Assembly (NCBI GenBank): GCA_022559985.1
Contig: JAFJTR010000007.1
Span: forward strand, 434,001 to 498,000
Direction: 5' to 3'
Origin: Parastagonospora avenae f. sp. tritici 18332-5
Lineage: Eukaryota > Ascomycota > Dothideomycetes > Pleosporales > Phaeosphaeriaceae
DNA: 64,000 bases
Part shown: positions 1 to 11,422 of the stretch, piece after piece
Position numbering within the stretch: position 1 is the first letter of the stretch
How the letters are laid out: every line of letters starts with the position of its first letter
Translations under genes and position numbers: made by a program
Notes under the pieces: generated by a model
Databases searched by the model: none
What the model was told of the DNA's origin: nothing
What the model saw: only the letters and a program-made list of their open reading frames with translations

Positions 1-1513
1 TCGACCAGGTTGAAGGAAGACTTGGCCTTGAGCTGACCAGCGGCGACACTGCAGTCGCGGGGAACAATGTCTCCGCGGTACAGAAGGGCAACAGCCATGT
101 ACTTTCCGTTGCGCGGATCGCAGACAACCATCTGGTTGTTGGGCTCGAAGCCTGGCAGCTGTTAGATGCGATTCATTAAGTAGTGAAGACTTCTGCAACT
201 TACATTGGAAGGTAAGGTCGCTGACCTTGAAGCTCTCGTGGGAGCTCTTCTTGGCCGAGATGACAGGCGCGTAGCTGATCAACGGGTAGTGGATACGGGG
301 GTATGGCACCAAGTTGGTCTGGAACTCGTTCAAGTCGACATTGAGAGCTCCATCAAAGCGCAAACTGGAGGTGATGGAACTGACAACCTGAGCAATCAAT
401 CTGTTGAGGTGCTCATAGTTGGGACGGGGGATGTCCAAGCTGCGTCGGCAGATATCGTAGACAGCCTCGTTGTCGACAAGGAACGTGCAGTCGGAGTTCT
501 CAATGGTGCTGTGAGTCGAGAGGACAGCGTTGTAGGGCTCGACGACGGAGGTGGAAACGCGAGGAGCGGGATACACGGCGAACTCGAGCTTGCACTTCTT
601 GCCGTAGTCGGTCGAGAGGCGCTCAAGGAGGAGCGCACCGAAACCAGAACCTGTACCACCACCGAAAGAGTGGAAGATCAAGAAACCCTGGAGGGAAGAG
701 CAGTTGTCTGTCGAATGTCAGATCTGAGTTGCGTAGCATGCGCATAGATCTTACCAGCGACACGACGAATGCGGTCAATGACACTGTCGACCATCTCCTT
801 GCCGATGGTGTAATGACCACGAGCATCTGCCTATGTCAGCAAGTGCACACACTCCAGTTCTTTTCCTGCTACGCACAGTTGTTGGCAGCATCCTCCTTGC
901 CGCTGATCAACAGCTCGGGATGGAACAACTGGCGGTAGGGTCCAGTTCGGATCTCGTCAATGGGCTATATCAGTCAGCTTTTGCTGCCATTGCCACCCGA
1001 TACAAATCACATACAGACGGGTCCAAATCGACAAAGATGGACCGCGGGACGTATTTGCCGCCGCCAGTCTCGGTGAAGAAGGTCTCGAAAGATCCACCCT
1101 CGTTGAGCTCCTTCGCATCGGGGTCAGGACGGCCGTCCGACTTGAGGCCGTGCTCAAGCAGGTACCTGTGAAGGTTTCGTCAATTCGCATTCGTGGTATA
1201 CGTGTGGTTTTCGTGTACGTACAGCTCCCAGGCGCTGTTACCGAGCTGGGTTCTATGAGGCCATGTTAGTGAGATCCTTGGTAGAGGGGATTAAACTTGA
1301 ACATACCCAGCCTGCCCGATGTGAAGATGGCAAATCTGTGAAGCTCTATGTCAGCGCATCGTCTATGATACTTGTTCCACACATTTCGTGGAAGCTGTCT
1401 AGCGGCTATGGGACCGTTCCGCAGGCGCCATGAGGGGAGGGGAAGTCAGGGTCCAAGCGATTTTGGATGACAAAGAGCTGCGCCAATGTGAATGCACTTA
1501 CTTCGCCACGCAT
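1..1513 (-). CDS. tubA: alpha-tubulin, 5' part (3' end outside window)
   Basis: Alpha subunit of the tubulin dimer that builds microtubules. I read eight exons at 1502-1513, 1307-1335, 1223-1252, 1015-1165, 877-964, 755-826, 204-707 and 1-151. Joined, they give MRGE, then the HIGQAG nucleotide-binding N-terminus, then the tubulin signature GGGTGSG in exon 204-707, and the block FEPNNQMVVCDPRNGKYM before the window edge. About 345 of the usual ~450 residues are present, so roughly 105 C-terminal residues lie beyond base 1. The tiny first exon (four codons) followed by several very short exons is the usual fungal alpha-tubulin architecture. All junctions keep frame. The identification is secure; whether this is the main or a second alpha-tubulin isotype cannot be told from here. 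Confidence 0.95.
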
Positions 1514-2059
1514 TTTGAATGTCGATTGGTGTTTGAAAGAGTTTGAACGTCAGTCCGTCGGACGCGGTTGTGAACGAGGATGTCGTCTGGCGGTGAACAC
1601 TCCCGAGCTTCGTCTCGACTTTGGGGTCGCCAAGAATCACGCTAATGTCGGAACAACACCGGAGCCGCCCCACTTTGACACTACAACACTCTGGGAACTG
1701 TGCTTCTTCAGAAAGTGTCAAAGCGGGTTATAGGCTAGCGGACCAAACTTTCGAAATTCGGATACATTACATCTTATGCATACGCTGTTGGGATACTTCA
1801 AGTGTCCCATTCTGTTGACATCTTTTAGTCGAAAACATATCACATTTGGAACACACAATTTTGAAATATTCTGATTGTCATGAATGTATAAATACTACTA
1901 TGGGGTACAGTCGAACCTATTTGTGGAATACATCATCATGCAAGTCTCAGCGCACTGCCAACAGACTGCTGTTCTATGAAAGTCGCTGTTTCTGCAATAA
2001 AATGCTGTCGTGTCTATGTTTCTAACGAAGGGAAAACTTTTGCATTACAGCTGAGAGCA
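1514..2059. other. Intergenic: tubulin promoter and 3' flank of the channel gene
   Basis: No coding signal. It contains the upstream region of the minus-strand alpha-tubulin gene and the 3' flank of the next minus-strand gene. The 1740-2000 part is AT-richer than its surroundings. Confidence 0.6.
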
Positions 2060-5000
2060 TCAGTGCATGCGCCTCATCTCAATGTTATCGGTCTGTGCGC
2101 GAGAAGGATGAGCAAAAGTCCTGTCGGAATCTGCCGTGGCTGGCAGAGCACCAGAAGATGTTGGATGACGCAAAAGATGCGAGTCCTCGTTGCGATGCGG
2201 GTCTTCAGTGCTCATTCTAACAGCTTGAGAGCTAACCAGACCGGTTCGAGGGTCAAGCGTGTTGGTCCTCGATTCGTGTTCGACCTCAGGAATGTCTGCC
2301 ATGCCAGTCTCTTCATCAGCACCGTGGCGGTTACGGCTGAAGAAGCGGTTACGGTGAGTACGTTCGCGGGTCTGCAAGCTAGCGTTGGTGCCGACGCGCT
2401 GAATTCCGGTCGATCTGCCACTATCGTTGGATACTCGCGAGCCATTGTCCCCGTTACGATCCTGAGAGTGACGTGACGGAGATGTGACCCTGAGAACTGT
2501 GGCTCTGTTGCGGGCTTCGGTATCACGGTCATCGAGGACATCACCACTGGGATCTATTCCACCCATAGCATTCATTCCGAGTGAGAAGTCGACACGCTTG
2601 CCCATGGCCGCTATCGATTCTCCGCCACGGCGACCGTTCGAGTTCGTATTGCGCAGGATCGATGGTTGACGAGCTGGTCCGCTGCCAGCGTTAGGAACCT
2701 CAGCATTTCCGTCTACCGCCGGAGCAACGAAGGGCTCATCCATCGGACGGTTGTTGACGTTTCCGTTCGGGTTATCCGGGGTTCCATTGTGTCCGACACC
2801 AGGTGTAGCGGGGTTCTGCATGTTCTGAAGATATACAGGGAAAGATTCTTTCTGCCCTGGGTACCGCATGCGCGGTCCTTCGATACCGCATTCTTGGATA
2901 GAAAGAGTGAGAGCACAGATGAACTTGTTGCGTCGCTGCAGACGGAGCAACTCGTTTTGCCAGCTGGACTTGTAGAAGAAGACGACGTTGAGCTCGAGCC
3001 AGTGGACCTCTTGGACAGCACGCAGTTCAGTAAGAATGTTGGTCTGGTACTCGCGCTTCTCAGCTGTGACGAATTCTAACAGACACTGGCGCAGGTTGTC
3101 AATCTGCTCGAGTGTGGTACCAAACTTAATGATCATGGGAATCGCTTCAGCAAGTGCGCCTGAACGTCGGTGGTTGAGAATGAACAATGTGTTCAGGTAG
3201 CTGTTCGGTGCCTGGACGACATGACCCTGCATCTTCTTGAACTCGGTGTAGAACAAAGCGATCTCCTTGACGAAGTAGTCATCGCCTCTACCAAGGTCAC
3301 CAGTGTTACCGTAGATCTGAACACGGTCGCCGACGTCGTAAGGGTGCTTGACGAACACGAAGATGCAAGACTGCAGGAACTCTTGTGCGGTGGCGGAGAA
3401 CAACCAAGACAGAGCAAGGAGGGTAGATCCGGCGGACGTGAGGACACCGGCGGCTGAGGTCGAGATCAGAGAGATGAAGACGATGATCGTGATGATCAGG
3501 ACGATGAACATGAACACGTCGTCGAGCTTGCTGACAACAGAGTCGAGATCCTTGAGTGATGCGGTAATGGACTTGCGTTCGCGGCCGATTTCAACGCAGA
3601 CAGCTTCGAGTTCTTCCATGGAAATGTCACCGTTCATGTCCTTGTCGAACATGCTGAATGCTGCGTCCGCCTCTTCGTCGCTCTCGAATGCGTCCTTGAG
3701 GTCATCAGAGTGAACAGTCTCAGTCTCCGGGCGGGCAAACGTGCGGTACAAGCGTCGAGCAAGGACTTGGGCGCCACCAGGGGAGCCAATGAGCTGAAGA
3801 ACGACTTGGTTGGGGTGGCCGCTGTTCGTTACCTTCCGTCCGGTGAAGTCACCAGCGACCTTTCCGGCAATGTCTCCAAACTTGGTCATACCCTCCTTGA
3901 TGTTTTTCTGCGCGTCGTTCAGAACTTGGCCAGGAGTACGAGCGCCCGATTGTCCCTTTTCGCCTTCGAATTCGGAATCATCCATAGCGATCTTCTCCTT
4001 AGAATACTTGTAGAGCTTTGCGAGACTGCCGATCTGAAACTTATTCAGCTCGATCCTATCCTGGTAAGTCCTGAGATGGAAGCTGATGGCAATGAGCTGG
4101 AGGATGATCTTCTCGATAAAGTTCAACGTGAAGCCGACGAAAAAGGATACAAGGACTTTGTTCATAGTGTTTTGCCAGGGCTTCGTCGTTGGGTCGCCGT
4201 TGATGCTGTGGTTCTTCATCGTGGGCAGGAAAGAACACTCAATGGCCAACCACCAGAAGAACAGAGTTGCCGGCAGCTCGAGCTGCTTGCCCATATCTCT
4301 CCATTTCTTGCTGTTGTTCGTGAAGAGGCTCGAGATCATGCCGATGGGCCAGGGGAGACATTTCGCAATGACCTGTTGACGTTAGCAAATGCAGTTACAA
4401 GTTGGAGTTGGGAACGTACTCGACCGAGCCACAACGTCAACCAAACAATCATCAGCCAGATACCGAACCAAGACAGTTCGACACCGCCAACATCAGCATT
4501 CGGGAATGCCAATGCTCCAACCAGAATGGGTATGAGAATCAAGAGGACCAATGGAGTGATGTACGTGAAGTACCTAACCAGCCAGCTCGAATTGTGCACC
4601 TTCTTGAAGAACTTTGAAACATTGGTGGTCGGATGCTCGGGTGGCGAGTATCTGGCAGTTTGTTCGTGCAACGGGTTTGTAGCGGCATCGAAATCGTCGA
4701 CCAGCTCTTCTCGGCGGGATCTCTGGCGTGTCATGGAGCGGTTGAGCGACGCTCCTCGCTGCAGGGCTTCTTGTGCATCGAGCCCGCGCTCAATCTGCAG
4801 CACCGTCAAGTCGTCGTTGAGGCGGCTGGCTTGCTCTCGTGTCTGGGAGGGCGAAGTCACCGAGTTCATGCGCGGGATGTCGTGGGCTGTTTCGACGGTC
4901 AGGTGTGTGCCGGAGCGTGATCGCCCATGCCCGATTCCTGGCTGGGTATGTGTCCACGACTGCTGCTGACTGAGATCTTCTCCTACGAATGTGCCATCGT

Positions 5001-5085
5001 CGTCGGACGAGCGTTGCTGAGGGATGTGTCTGTTGCTGTCCATCTCGTATGTGGGCTCGGGCCGATCGTTGATGGGCGTAGTCAT
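2060..5085 (-). CDS. MSY1: EF-hand mechanosensitive ion channel, MscS family
   Basis: Predicted 992-residue membrane channel from two exons (4420-5085 and 2060-4372) around a 47-base GTACGT...CAACAG intron. Order: Ser-rich cytosolic N-terminus (~150 residues), about four membrane segments starting near residue 155, an EF-hand loop (DKDMNGDISMEEL) near residue 460, then the MscS core: a hydrophobic run, the pore-lining helix rich in small residues, and the beta-domain start PYDVGDRVQI. A disordered, basic C-terminal tail of ~250 residues follows. This order matches fission yeast Msy1/Msy2, ER channels that shape calcium rises during hypo-osmotic shock; that role is carried over from the family. 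The start is the first ATG of an open frame, with no competing upstream ATG in frame. Confidence 0.9.
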
Positions 5086-6675
5086 GCTTGCGGTTGTCGT
5101 TCCAGGCTCAATGCCTTGGAGGTAGAGTGAACGGTCAAGGTAAACGAATGTGCCGAATGGCTTCGGGACGGGTCGTGGAGTCTATATGGAAGCTATGAAT
5201 TTAGTCTATCCGATGACGTCGCAGTCGGATCCGCAATGGTTTTAAAATATTAGACGAGTCGTGAAACCGATCTTCTTAGCGAGTGACTAGAAAGGTTTGA
5301 AGAGGTTGGAAAATAGTGTCGATGGGGAGATGTGGAAGGGAGGTGTCGAGATGATCCAGGACCAGGTCGCATATAGAAGCTGTGTGGAGAAGGCACGCGT
5401 TCTGGCCGTAATAAGAGGAGCAGTAAAGATGCACACGCACAGGGATATTTTGGGGTTGGCCGGCCCCGATCTGCGATTTCATTTCGACAAGATAATCGCT
5501 CCTTGCTCAATGGCCGAAGAAAACTGGGACAAGCACCGAGCAGTTGACGTGAATGGCGCACAGCTGTCGGGTGGGTCCGCGTCCAAAATGCTGTTGGGAC
5601 CGCGTCAAGCTGCACATCCCGCCGCCGCCGCGACACCTTTAGAAACTTCTATCCGAATCGCGTCAAGTGCGCGCGCTGGTGCGAGGCAAAAGACATGTTC
5701 TAGTCCGCCGCGACGTATTGGGAGAAATTTTGAAGCCGTTGAGCGCCAGCCGGCAAGTATTGGCGCGTACGTCATTCCGGATGCAAGGTACCAAAACACA
5801 AAACGCCATTGTTCTCCATTGGCACGCTTGCTTCACTGCTTTATGCAACAGCTTTATTTATACATGCAGAGGTCGCGCGACAGCCAGGTAAACTTTACTG
5901 ACCTCAACGACCTCACACATGCGACAATTCCAACATTCCACCGCATTTTCTTATCCAGCAGCAATTATCGTTATCGCGGAAGCCAGCGGCAGCGTTTCAG
6001 GGAGACCGTGGCTTGCTTGTCGCCCGGCGATCCCACTCAAACGCCATCAACGCAACCCCTGTATTCCACGTCGCACTCCGTGGGGGCACCACCAGCAAAC
6101 TTCAACATCGCCAGCTTTGTGCGACCCACTAATCTCACCAGTCCAGTTTTTCTCCAGACGCAGATCCGATCCTTTCGCTGGGGAAGGAAGAGCCCTGAAG
6201 TGTCTCTGCTTACTGTCAGCAACCTGCCAAGTCGATGAATGTTGCTGTGCCCAGAGACTCAAGAAATTGTTCTAGTATCCACCGGCTCCATTTTTCACGT
6301 GAAAAGACCGATGGTCGACGTGGCCTTGCTTGTGCAGCGCATTTCCAAGCAATGTTGGGTAGGTTGGATGTATCGCGTAGATGATGATCACGCCTTGGAA
6401 TGGACAACACGCCGAGTGCGCTGTGGGCCGAAATGTATGATTGTATCATCGCTCGTGTTCGATCTGGAACAAACCTCTGCATATGAATTACTATTAATGT
6501 ATTTGTGTTGCACTCGGGTCGAGTATGTGTCCAAGACTCTATTCCGATGCATCTCATAGTCGTGTTCATTGAACTCATAGCAGATATACTAATGTGCTCT
6601 TGACACAAGTCTTTGAAAGGAAAACATGGTTTTGTAGCTCCATAGCCTGTGATACCAATACCCCAATTCTTCCCC
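5086..6675. other. Intergenic, 1.6 kb, no supported gene
   Basis: It lies between the start of the channel gene and the end of the copper ATPase gene. A 313-codon open frame on the plus strand (5297-6238) has no recognisable domain, has unusual composition and lacks intron signals, so I read it as chance. The sequence probably holds the channel promoter and the ATPase 3' UTR. Confidence 0.5.
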
Positions 6676-9600
6676 TCAGACAACCTCCCTCCTCTCCTTC
6701 ACCTTCACCCCCACAACCTCCACCCCATCCCTCCTCTCCCTAAACCCCACCCCCGGAATCCGACTCCTCAACGCCAAACTACTACAAACCACACTCACGC
6801 TACTCAGCGCCATTGCCAGCGCCGCCCAAACAGGATCAAGCCGGACATGCTTCTTCCCACTCGACTCCATGGCCATACCTCCCTCCATGCCCACGCCATT
6901 GTGATGCATGTCCATGTGATCCGTGCCCGTGGTGATGGGGAACAAGACACCTGCTGCGACTGGCATGGCGATCATGTTGTACACCAGCGCCCATCCGAAG
7001 TTGAAATACACTCGGCGGAAGACGACGCGTGAGAGGTCGAGTAGCGTGAGTATGGTCGTGAGGCGGCTGTTGATAAGAATGAAGGACGACGATGAGAGTG
7101 CAATGTCTGATCCACTGCCAATCGCGATGCTTAGATCGGCGGTGCTTAGTGCTGGAGCGTCGTTGATGCCGTCGCCAACCATAGCGACGGTTGCGCGCTG
7201 CGTTTTTTTCGACCTCAGACAAGAAATGTTGAAGAGACCGGTTTTGTGAGGCTTGGTGAGTGTTTGCTGAAGGTACTTAATCTTCTCGGCTTTTTGGTTG
7301 GGGAGCACGCCGGCGATGATGTTGGTGGCTGGGATACCGACTTGTACACCGACAGCGTTGGCGGTGGTAGGGTTGTCGCCAGAGAGCATCCAGACGTCGA
7401 TACCACGTTGCTTGAGAGCAGTAACAACACCGATCGCTTCTGGGCGGAGAGGATCTGAGATAGAGAAGATGCAAGCGAGTTGCCAGGTCGGTGCTGAAGC
7501 CTCAGATGCAACGGCGTCTTCTGTTGGCGGTAGCTGCAGTGCTATCAAGGCGACTGATTTGCCCTGTGACTTCCACATCTGCAATGCCAATGAGTTTTCC
7601 GCGTCTATGGAAACATGATGGTCGGCCACGAAACTCTCGTTGCCGATGACGGCCACGATTTCATGCGTGTCCACCCTGAACGTTCCCTTTAAGCCTTTGC
7701 CAGGTACTTCATCAACGTCCACCGCTGTCGGATTATCATGGATCTGCTTGTCGCAAAAAGCCACCAAAGCTCGCGCGACAGGATGGTTACTCTGGAGCTC
7801 CAACGCTTTCGTGATACCCAGGACCAAGCTACTGTTCCGAATACCACAGAACTTATGGTCAGTGACAGCCGGATCACCACCCTCGGTTAGTGTACCTGTC
7901 TTGTCGAATACGATGCAATCAAGAGAACTTGCTTCTTGGAAGGCCTCGCCTCCGCCTCGAACGAGTATACCGTGATTCGCAGCCAGACCGCCACCGACGA
8001 ACAGGGCAGTTGGTGCAGCTAGACCAATGCCACAGGGACATGCGATAACGAAGACTGCGATTGCGAAGCGCAACGACCAAAGAGCCCAGCCACCGGCACC
8101 CTCGTTCTTCCACTTCTTCGGTATACCTCCGGCGGTCCCGAGAATGAGCCAAACAAGCCAGGTAATGATAGCCACAGCGATGACGAAAGGAACAAAGTGT
8201 GATGTGATGGTATCGGCGACACGTTCCACAGGTGCCCGACGAGTCTGGCCTTCCCTAACCGCGGCGATGATTTGATCCAGCATCGAGGTACCCGATATAC
8301 TCGTAATTCGGATCGTGATGGGTGCGCCCTTGTCAATCGTTCCAGAATACACTGTGTCGCCAGCAGTCTTCTTGACAGGACGTGACTCGCCAGTCAAGCT
8401 AGATTCATCAAAGTTCGAATTGCCGTCCAGAACAACACCATCGAACGGAGGCGAGGTACCATGGTACACGCGAACAATGTCGCCTACTTCTAGCAGATCC
8501 GTGTCAACTTTGCTATCTCCCTTCTCGGAGTCCACCAGTACAGCTTGATCTGGACGAAGTTCTCCCAGAGAAGTGACTGCATCACCCGTCTTAGCTTTGC
8601 TGTATGCTTCGAGAAATCGGCCGAGGAGAAGGAACATGGTGAGGAAGACCACGGCGTCGAAGTAAGAATCATCCATAGAGCCTTTGGTCTTCTTTGTCGC
8701 AGCCAAGATCAGCTCAACGACAGAAGCGAAGTATGCGATGCTCGTCCCGAGGCAGATGAGCATGTTCATGCTACCAAATCGCGTGAACCGGTGCAGATAA
8801 GGCGTGCGACTTCCAGGTCTCCACATCGCTCTGACTTCTTTGATTGCTCGACGATGGAAAGTGTCAGCAGCGAAGAAGTAGATAGGCGTCGCGAGAATGA
8901 AGAGTGCCCAGCTCAGTCGCGTCACGTTACCAGCCCACATCGTGCCCATGAGGTACTTCCGGACAGGGTGTTTCGAGCTGATCAGGCTCATGAAGACGAT
9001 ACCGATTACGAATGTGGGAATCGCAACGATGATGCAGAGAAGCAAACGGAACAGAGTGCGCCTTCGCTCCTGAGCATGCATCTCCCGCGCTCGCTCTTCG
9101 ATTGTTGGAAGATGGAACACAGAGGGCCGAAAGTCTGGATTCAGACTCGTGATCGTGTTGAAGATGTGCCGGATCGTGAAGCTTGGAGCATCAGGTACGT
9201 ATCTGATGCACAAGATAGGTGACTGGAGTGAGAAGGTAGACTTCCCTCCTTCGACAAAGATGCGATCATGGAAAGCTTCCTGAAGGCCCCGCCTGACATT
9301 ATCTGGACAGTGTTGACAGAACATGCCTTCAATGCGTATTGCGACCGACCGTTCTGTCGCGTCTTTTGTTGTGTCTCCTTCAGGAAGGACTTGATGAAGA
9401 TCTGCGTCGTAGCCAGCATCTTCGATACTTTCTTTGATCTGAGCCAGATGCTCTTTTCCCTTGAAGACGACGACTGCGGTGTTGGAGACTAGGTTGACGT
9501 CCACCTTTTCGATCCACGCATGCTGTATCAACGCGTCGTTGACAAATCCTGAGCAACGACTACATGTCATGCCCCCGATAGCATAAGTAGCTCGCCACCT

Positions 9601-10515
9601 TTCAGATCGTTTCGATATGACCATACTCCTCGAACTTGGCGCAGGTATATCCTCAAGCTTCTCCACAAAGACATCGAATCCACAGTCGTCTATTGTGTTT
9701 ACCACCTCGTCGCAATTATTCGCGCCATTCAAGACAACAGTGCCAGTATGTGTCAGCAAATTGACGTTGATTGACTGAACAACTGGCAACTGCTCTACCG
9801 CATGCGTGATGGCCGAGACACATGACGAACATGTCATGCCCGTGATCGCAAGTGTCGCCTTGCAGAGTGTTGACGGGATCGCTGATTCGACCGAGACGAG
9901 GTCTTCGGATATGGGCGACTTTTCATCGAACGAAGCTGAGCCATCGTAGCTAGCTTTCGGCGAGCTCGTGACGACTGGTCCCGGCTTATAATGTAGCACT
10001 TCCTCGCTGTTGATCTCCAGGCTGACGCCACCTTCCTCCCTCTTACACTGCTCACATTGCTTGACGTGCAGTTCTCTCTTGTGCATATCGCCGTTTGGGC
10101 TGTGAAGATCTTCAGGTTTGCCCCAACGCGACACTGCTCGCTCCAAGCTAGTGTACCAATCTTTGCCCTGCTCTTTGGGATTCCTGACCTCGACCGGGTC
10201 GCTTTCCGCGTTTTTATCTTGGAAAATGCTGTGTATCTCGAAGCCAGCGGCCTCTAGCGAAGCCGACATATCGTCGATAACGAGGAATGCAGCGTGCCGT
10301 ACCACAACGGAATGAGAAACAATAGATACAACGATATCCTCGGGCCTGGGGTCGAGTGCGTATAAGCACGCCTGTATCGCATCGACACATGACGGGCAGT
10401 GGAGATTCGATATGAAGCAAGTTGTCGTGGTCATTTCCCGATGCGGGTCGCGCAATCTGGGGGTGGAGGGTGACATGTGGTCCGTAGATTGATAGTCGGT
10501 ACGTGTGTGGTGCAA
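6676..10515 (-). CDS. CCC2: Copper-transporting P-type ATPase (CCC2-like), four HMA domains
   Basis: A P1B-type ATPase of 1279 residues in one intronless frame. It should pump cytosolic copper into the Golgi for secreted copper enzymes (family knowledge). Four heavy-metal-binding modules are visible: CPSC at residue ~40, GMTCSSC ~230, GMTCSRC ~320 and CQHC ~400. The catalytic core follows: TGES ~710, the intramembrane metal site CPC ~827, the phosphorylated Asp in DKTGT ~875, the HP motif in SNHPVAR, and the GDGIND hinge ~1115. Yeast Ccc2 has two HMA domains, so this is a longer filamentous-fungal form. Between the last two membrane helices is a loop rich in His and Met (HMDMHHNGVGMEGGMAM). 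The start is ambiguous: Met1, Met14 and Met28 all precede the first CxxC. Confidence 0.95.
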   Translation of the reverse strand: MHHTRTDYQSTDHMSPSTPRLRDPHREMTTTTCFISNLHCPSCVDAIQACLYALDPRPEDIVVSIVSHSVVVRHAAFLVIDDMSASLEAAGFEIHSIFQDKNAESDPVEVRNPKEQGKDWYTSLERAVSRWGKPEDLHSPNGDMHKRELHVKQCEQCKREEGGVSLEINSEEVLHYKPGPVVTSSPKASYDGSASFDEKSPISEDLVSVESAIPSTLCKATLAITGMTCSSCVSAITHAVEQLPVVQSINVNLLTHTGTVVLNGANNCDEVVNTIDDCGFDVFVEKLEDIPAPSSRSMVISKRSERWRATYAIGGMTCSRCSGFVNDALIQHAWIEKVDVNLVSNTAVVVFKGKEHLAQIKESIEDAGYDADLHQVLPEGDTTKDATERSVAIRIEGMFCQHCPDNVRRGLQEAFHDRIFVEGGKSTFSLQSPILCIRYVPDAPSFTIRHIFNTITSLNPDFRPSVFHLPTIEERAREMHAQERRRTLFRLLLCIIVAIPTFVIGIVFMSLISSKHPVRKYLMGTMWAGNVTRLSWALFILATPIYFFAADTFHRRAIKEVRAMWRPGSRTPYLHRFTRFGSMNMLICLGTSIAYFASVVELILAATKKTKGSMDDSYFDAVVFLTMFLLLGRFLEAYSKAKTGDAVTSLGELRPDQAVLVDSEKGDSKVDTDLLEVGDIVRVYHGTSPPFDGVVLDGNSNFDESSLTGESRPVKKTAGDTVYSGTIDKGAPITIRITSISGTSMLDQIIAAVREGQTRRAPVERVADTITSHFVPFVIAVAIITWLVWLILGTAGGIPKKWKNEGAGGWALWSLRFAIAVFVIACPCGIGLAAPTALFVGGGLAANHGILVRGGGEAFQEASSLDCIVFDKTGTLTEGGDPAVTDHKFCGIRNSSLVLGITKALELQSNHPVARALVAFCDKQIHDNPTAVDVDEVPGKGLKGTFRVDTHEIVAVIGNESFVADHHVSIDAENSLALQMWKSQGKSVALIALQLPPTEDAVASEASAPTWQLACIFSISDPLRPEAIGVVTALKQRGIDVWMLSGDNPTTANAVGVQVGIPATNIIAGVLPNQKAEKIKYLQQTLTKPHKTGLFNISCLRSKKTQRATVAMVGDGINDAPALSTADLSIAIGSGSDIALSSSSFILINSRLTTILTLLDLSRVVFRRVYFNFGWALVYNMIAMPVAAGVLFPITTGTDHMDMHHNGVGMEGGMAMESSGKKHVRLDPVWAALAMALSSVSVVCSSLALRSRIPGVGFRERRDGVEVVGVKVKERREVV

Positions 10516-11422
10516 TAATGGTGGTCCCGGTTACGCGGCGGCAGCTCTTGTGTAATGGTGATGGGGTAATATCAACAGACAGCAAGGCAGTAGCAAACGG
10601 TGATAGTCCTAATCTAAGTAATCACGGAAGCGACTGGGCGCAAGTGCAAGAAGGAACACAACCTGAGCATGGTATTTGACTACTGTGCAACCACAAGGCT
10701 GCCGGTTTTCACTAGGCAGTAACATGTTAGCAGAATCTAACCTCTTACTGTAAAGTCTTTGAATCATCATGGGAAAAGTGGGCTCGCACAATCCACGCAC
10801 TCGCACAATTGACGCATCACGAGATTTCTGTGGGTCCACAAACACCGATCGCCACCCAACGACTCAAAGACTGCATATGTCAGCAACGTGATAGATGAAA
10901 ATCGCATCGCGATAGCAACATCAGGCTCAAGGCGCTCGTCGCGTGACCGGTATATGTTTGGACTGGTGATCTTGGCGGGAATAAGCTTCTCGCTTCCCCA
11001 GCATTTCACTTCCTTCTTAGGGAAGTACCGGTCTTCCGCCTTGGTGTAACATAGACATCCATGGCGCAGTAGAAATTTGACACCGACCATCCTTGAGTAT
11101 GCAGGAAGCCATATCGGTATATAGAAGGCAAGTGGCGTATCAAAGTGGACATTGCAAATACTCAATTTGATAACACATGCCGCTCTTCATGTCCACTGCC
11201 ACTATTGCAGCCAGCGATGTCTTGACTAACAAGTTTGCTGTATTGCCGAGGTTTCTGGGCACGCCATCACTGCAACAGGCAATACTGGCACCCCGAAATC
11301 GACCAGCTTTTTAGTATTTAATGTTTCCCAGACTTTTCTTTGGTTCGCAATGCTGCATAGTGATTTATTAAGAGCCTGTCAAAAGCGAAAAGTGGCTATA
11401 CAATAGCGGCAATGCCAAACTT
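10516..11422. other. Intergenic between copper ATPase and SLC6 transporter
   Basis: It lies between the start of the ATPase gene and the end of the transporter gene. A 132-codon minus frame at 10767-11165 has no recognisable domain and I do not call it. The 11150-11400 portion looks AT-rich and 3'-UTR-like. Confidence 0.5.

Noticed and set aside
205..747. 180-codon plus-strand frame
   Set aside because: It is the antisense shadow of the alpha-tubulin exon at 204-707.
5297..6238. 313-codon open frame between the channel and copper ATPase genes
   Set aside because: No domain, unnatural composition and no splice signals; adjacent frames are equally open, so it is probably chance.
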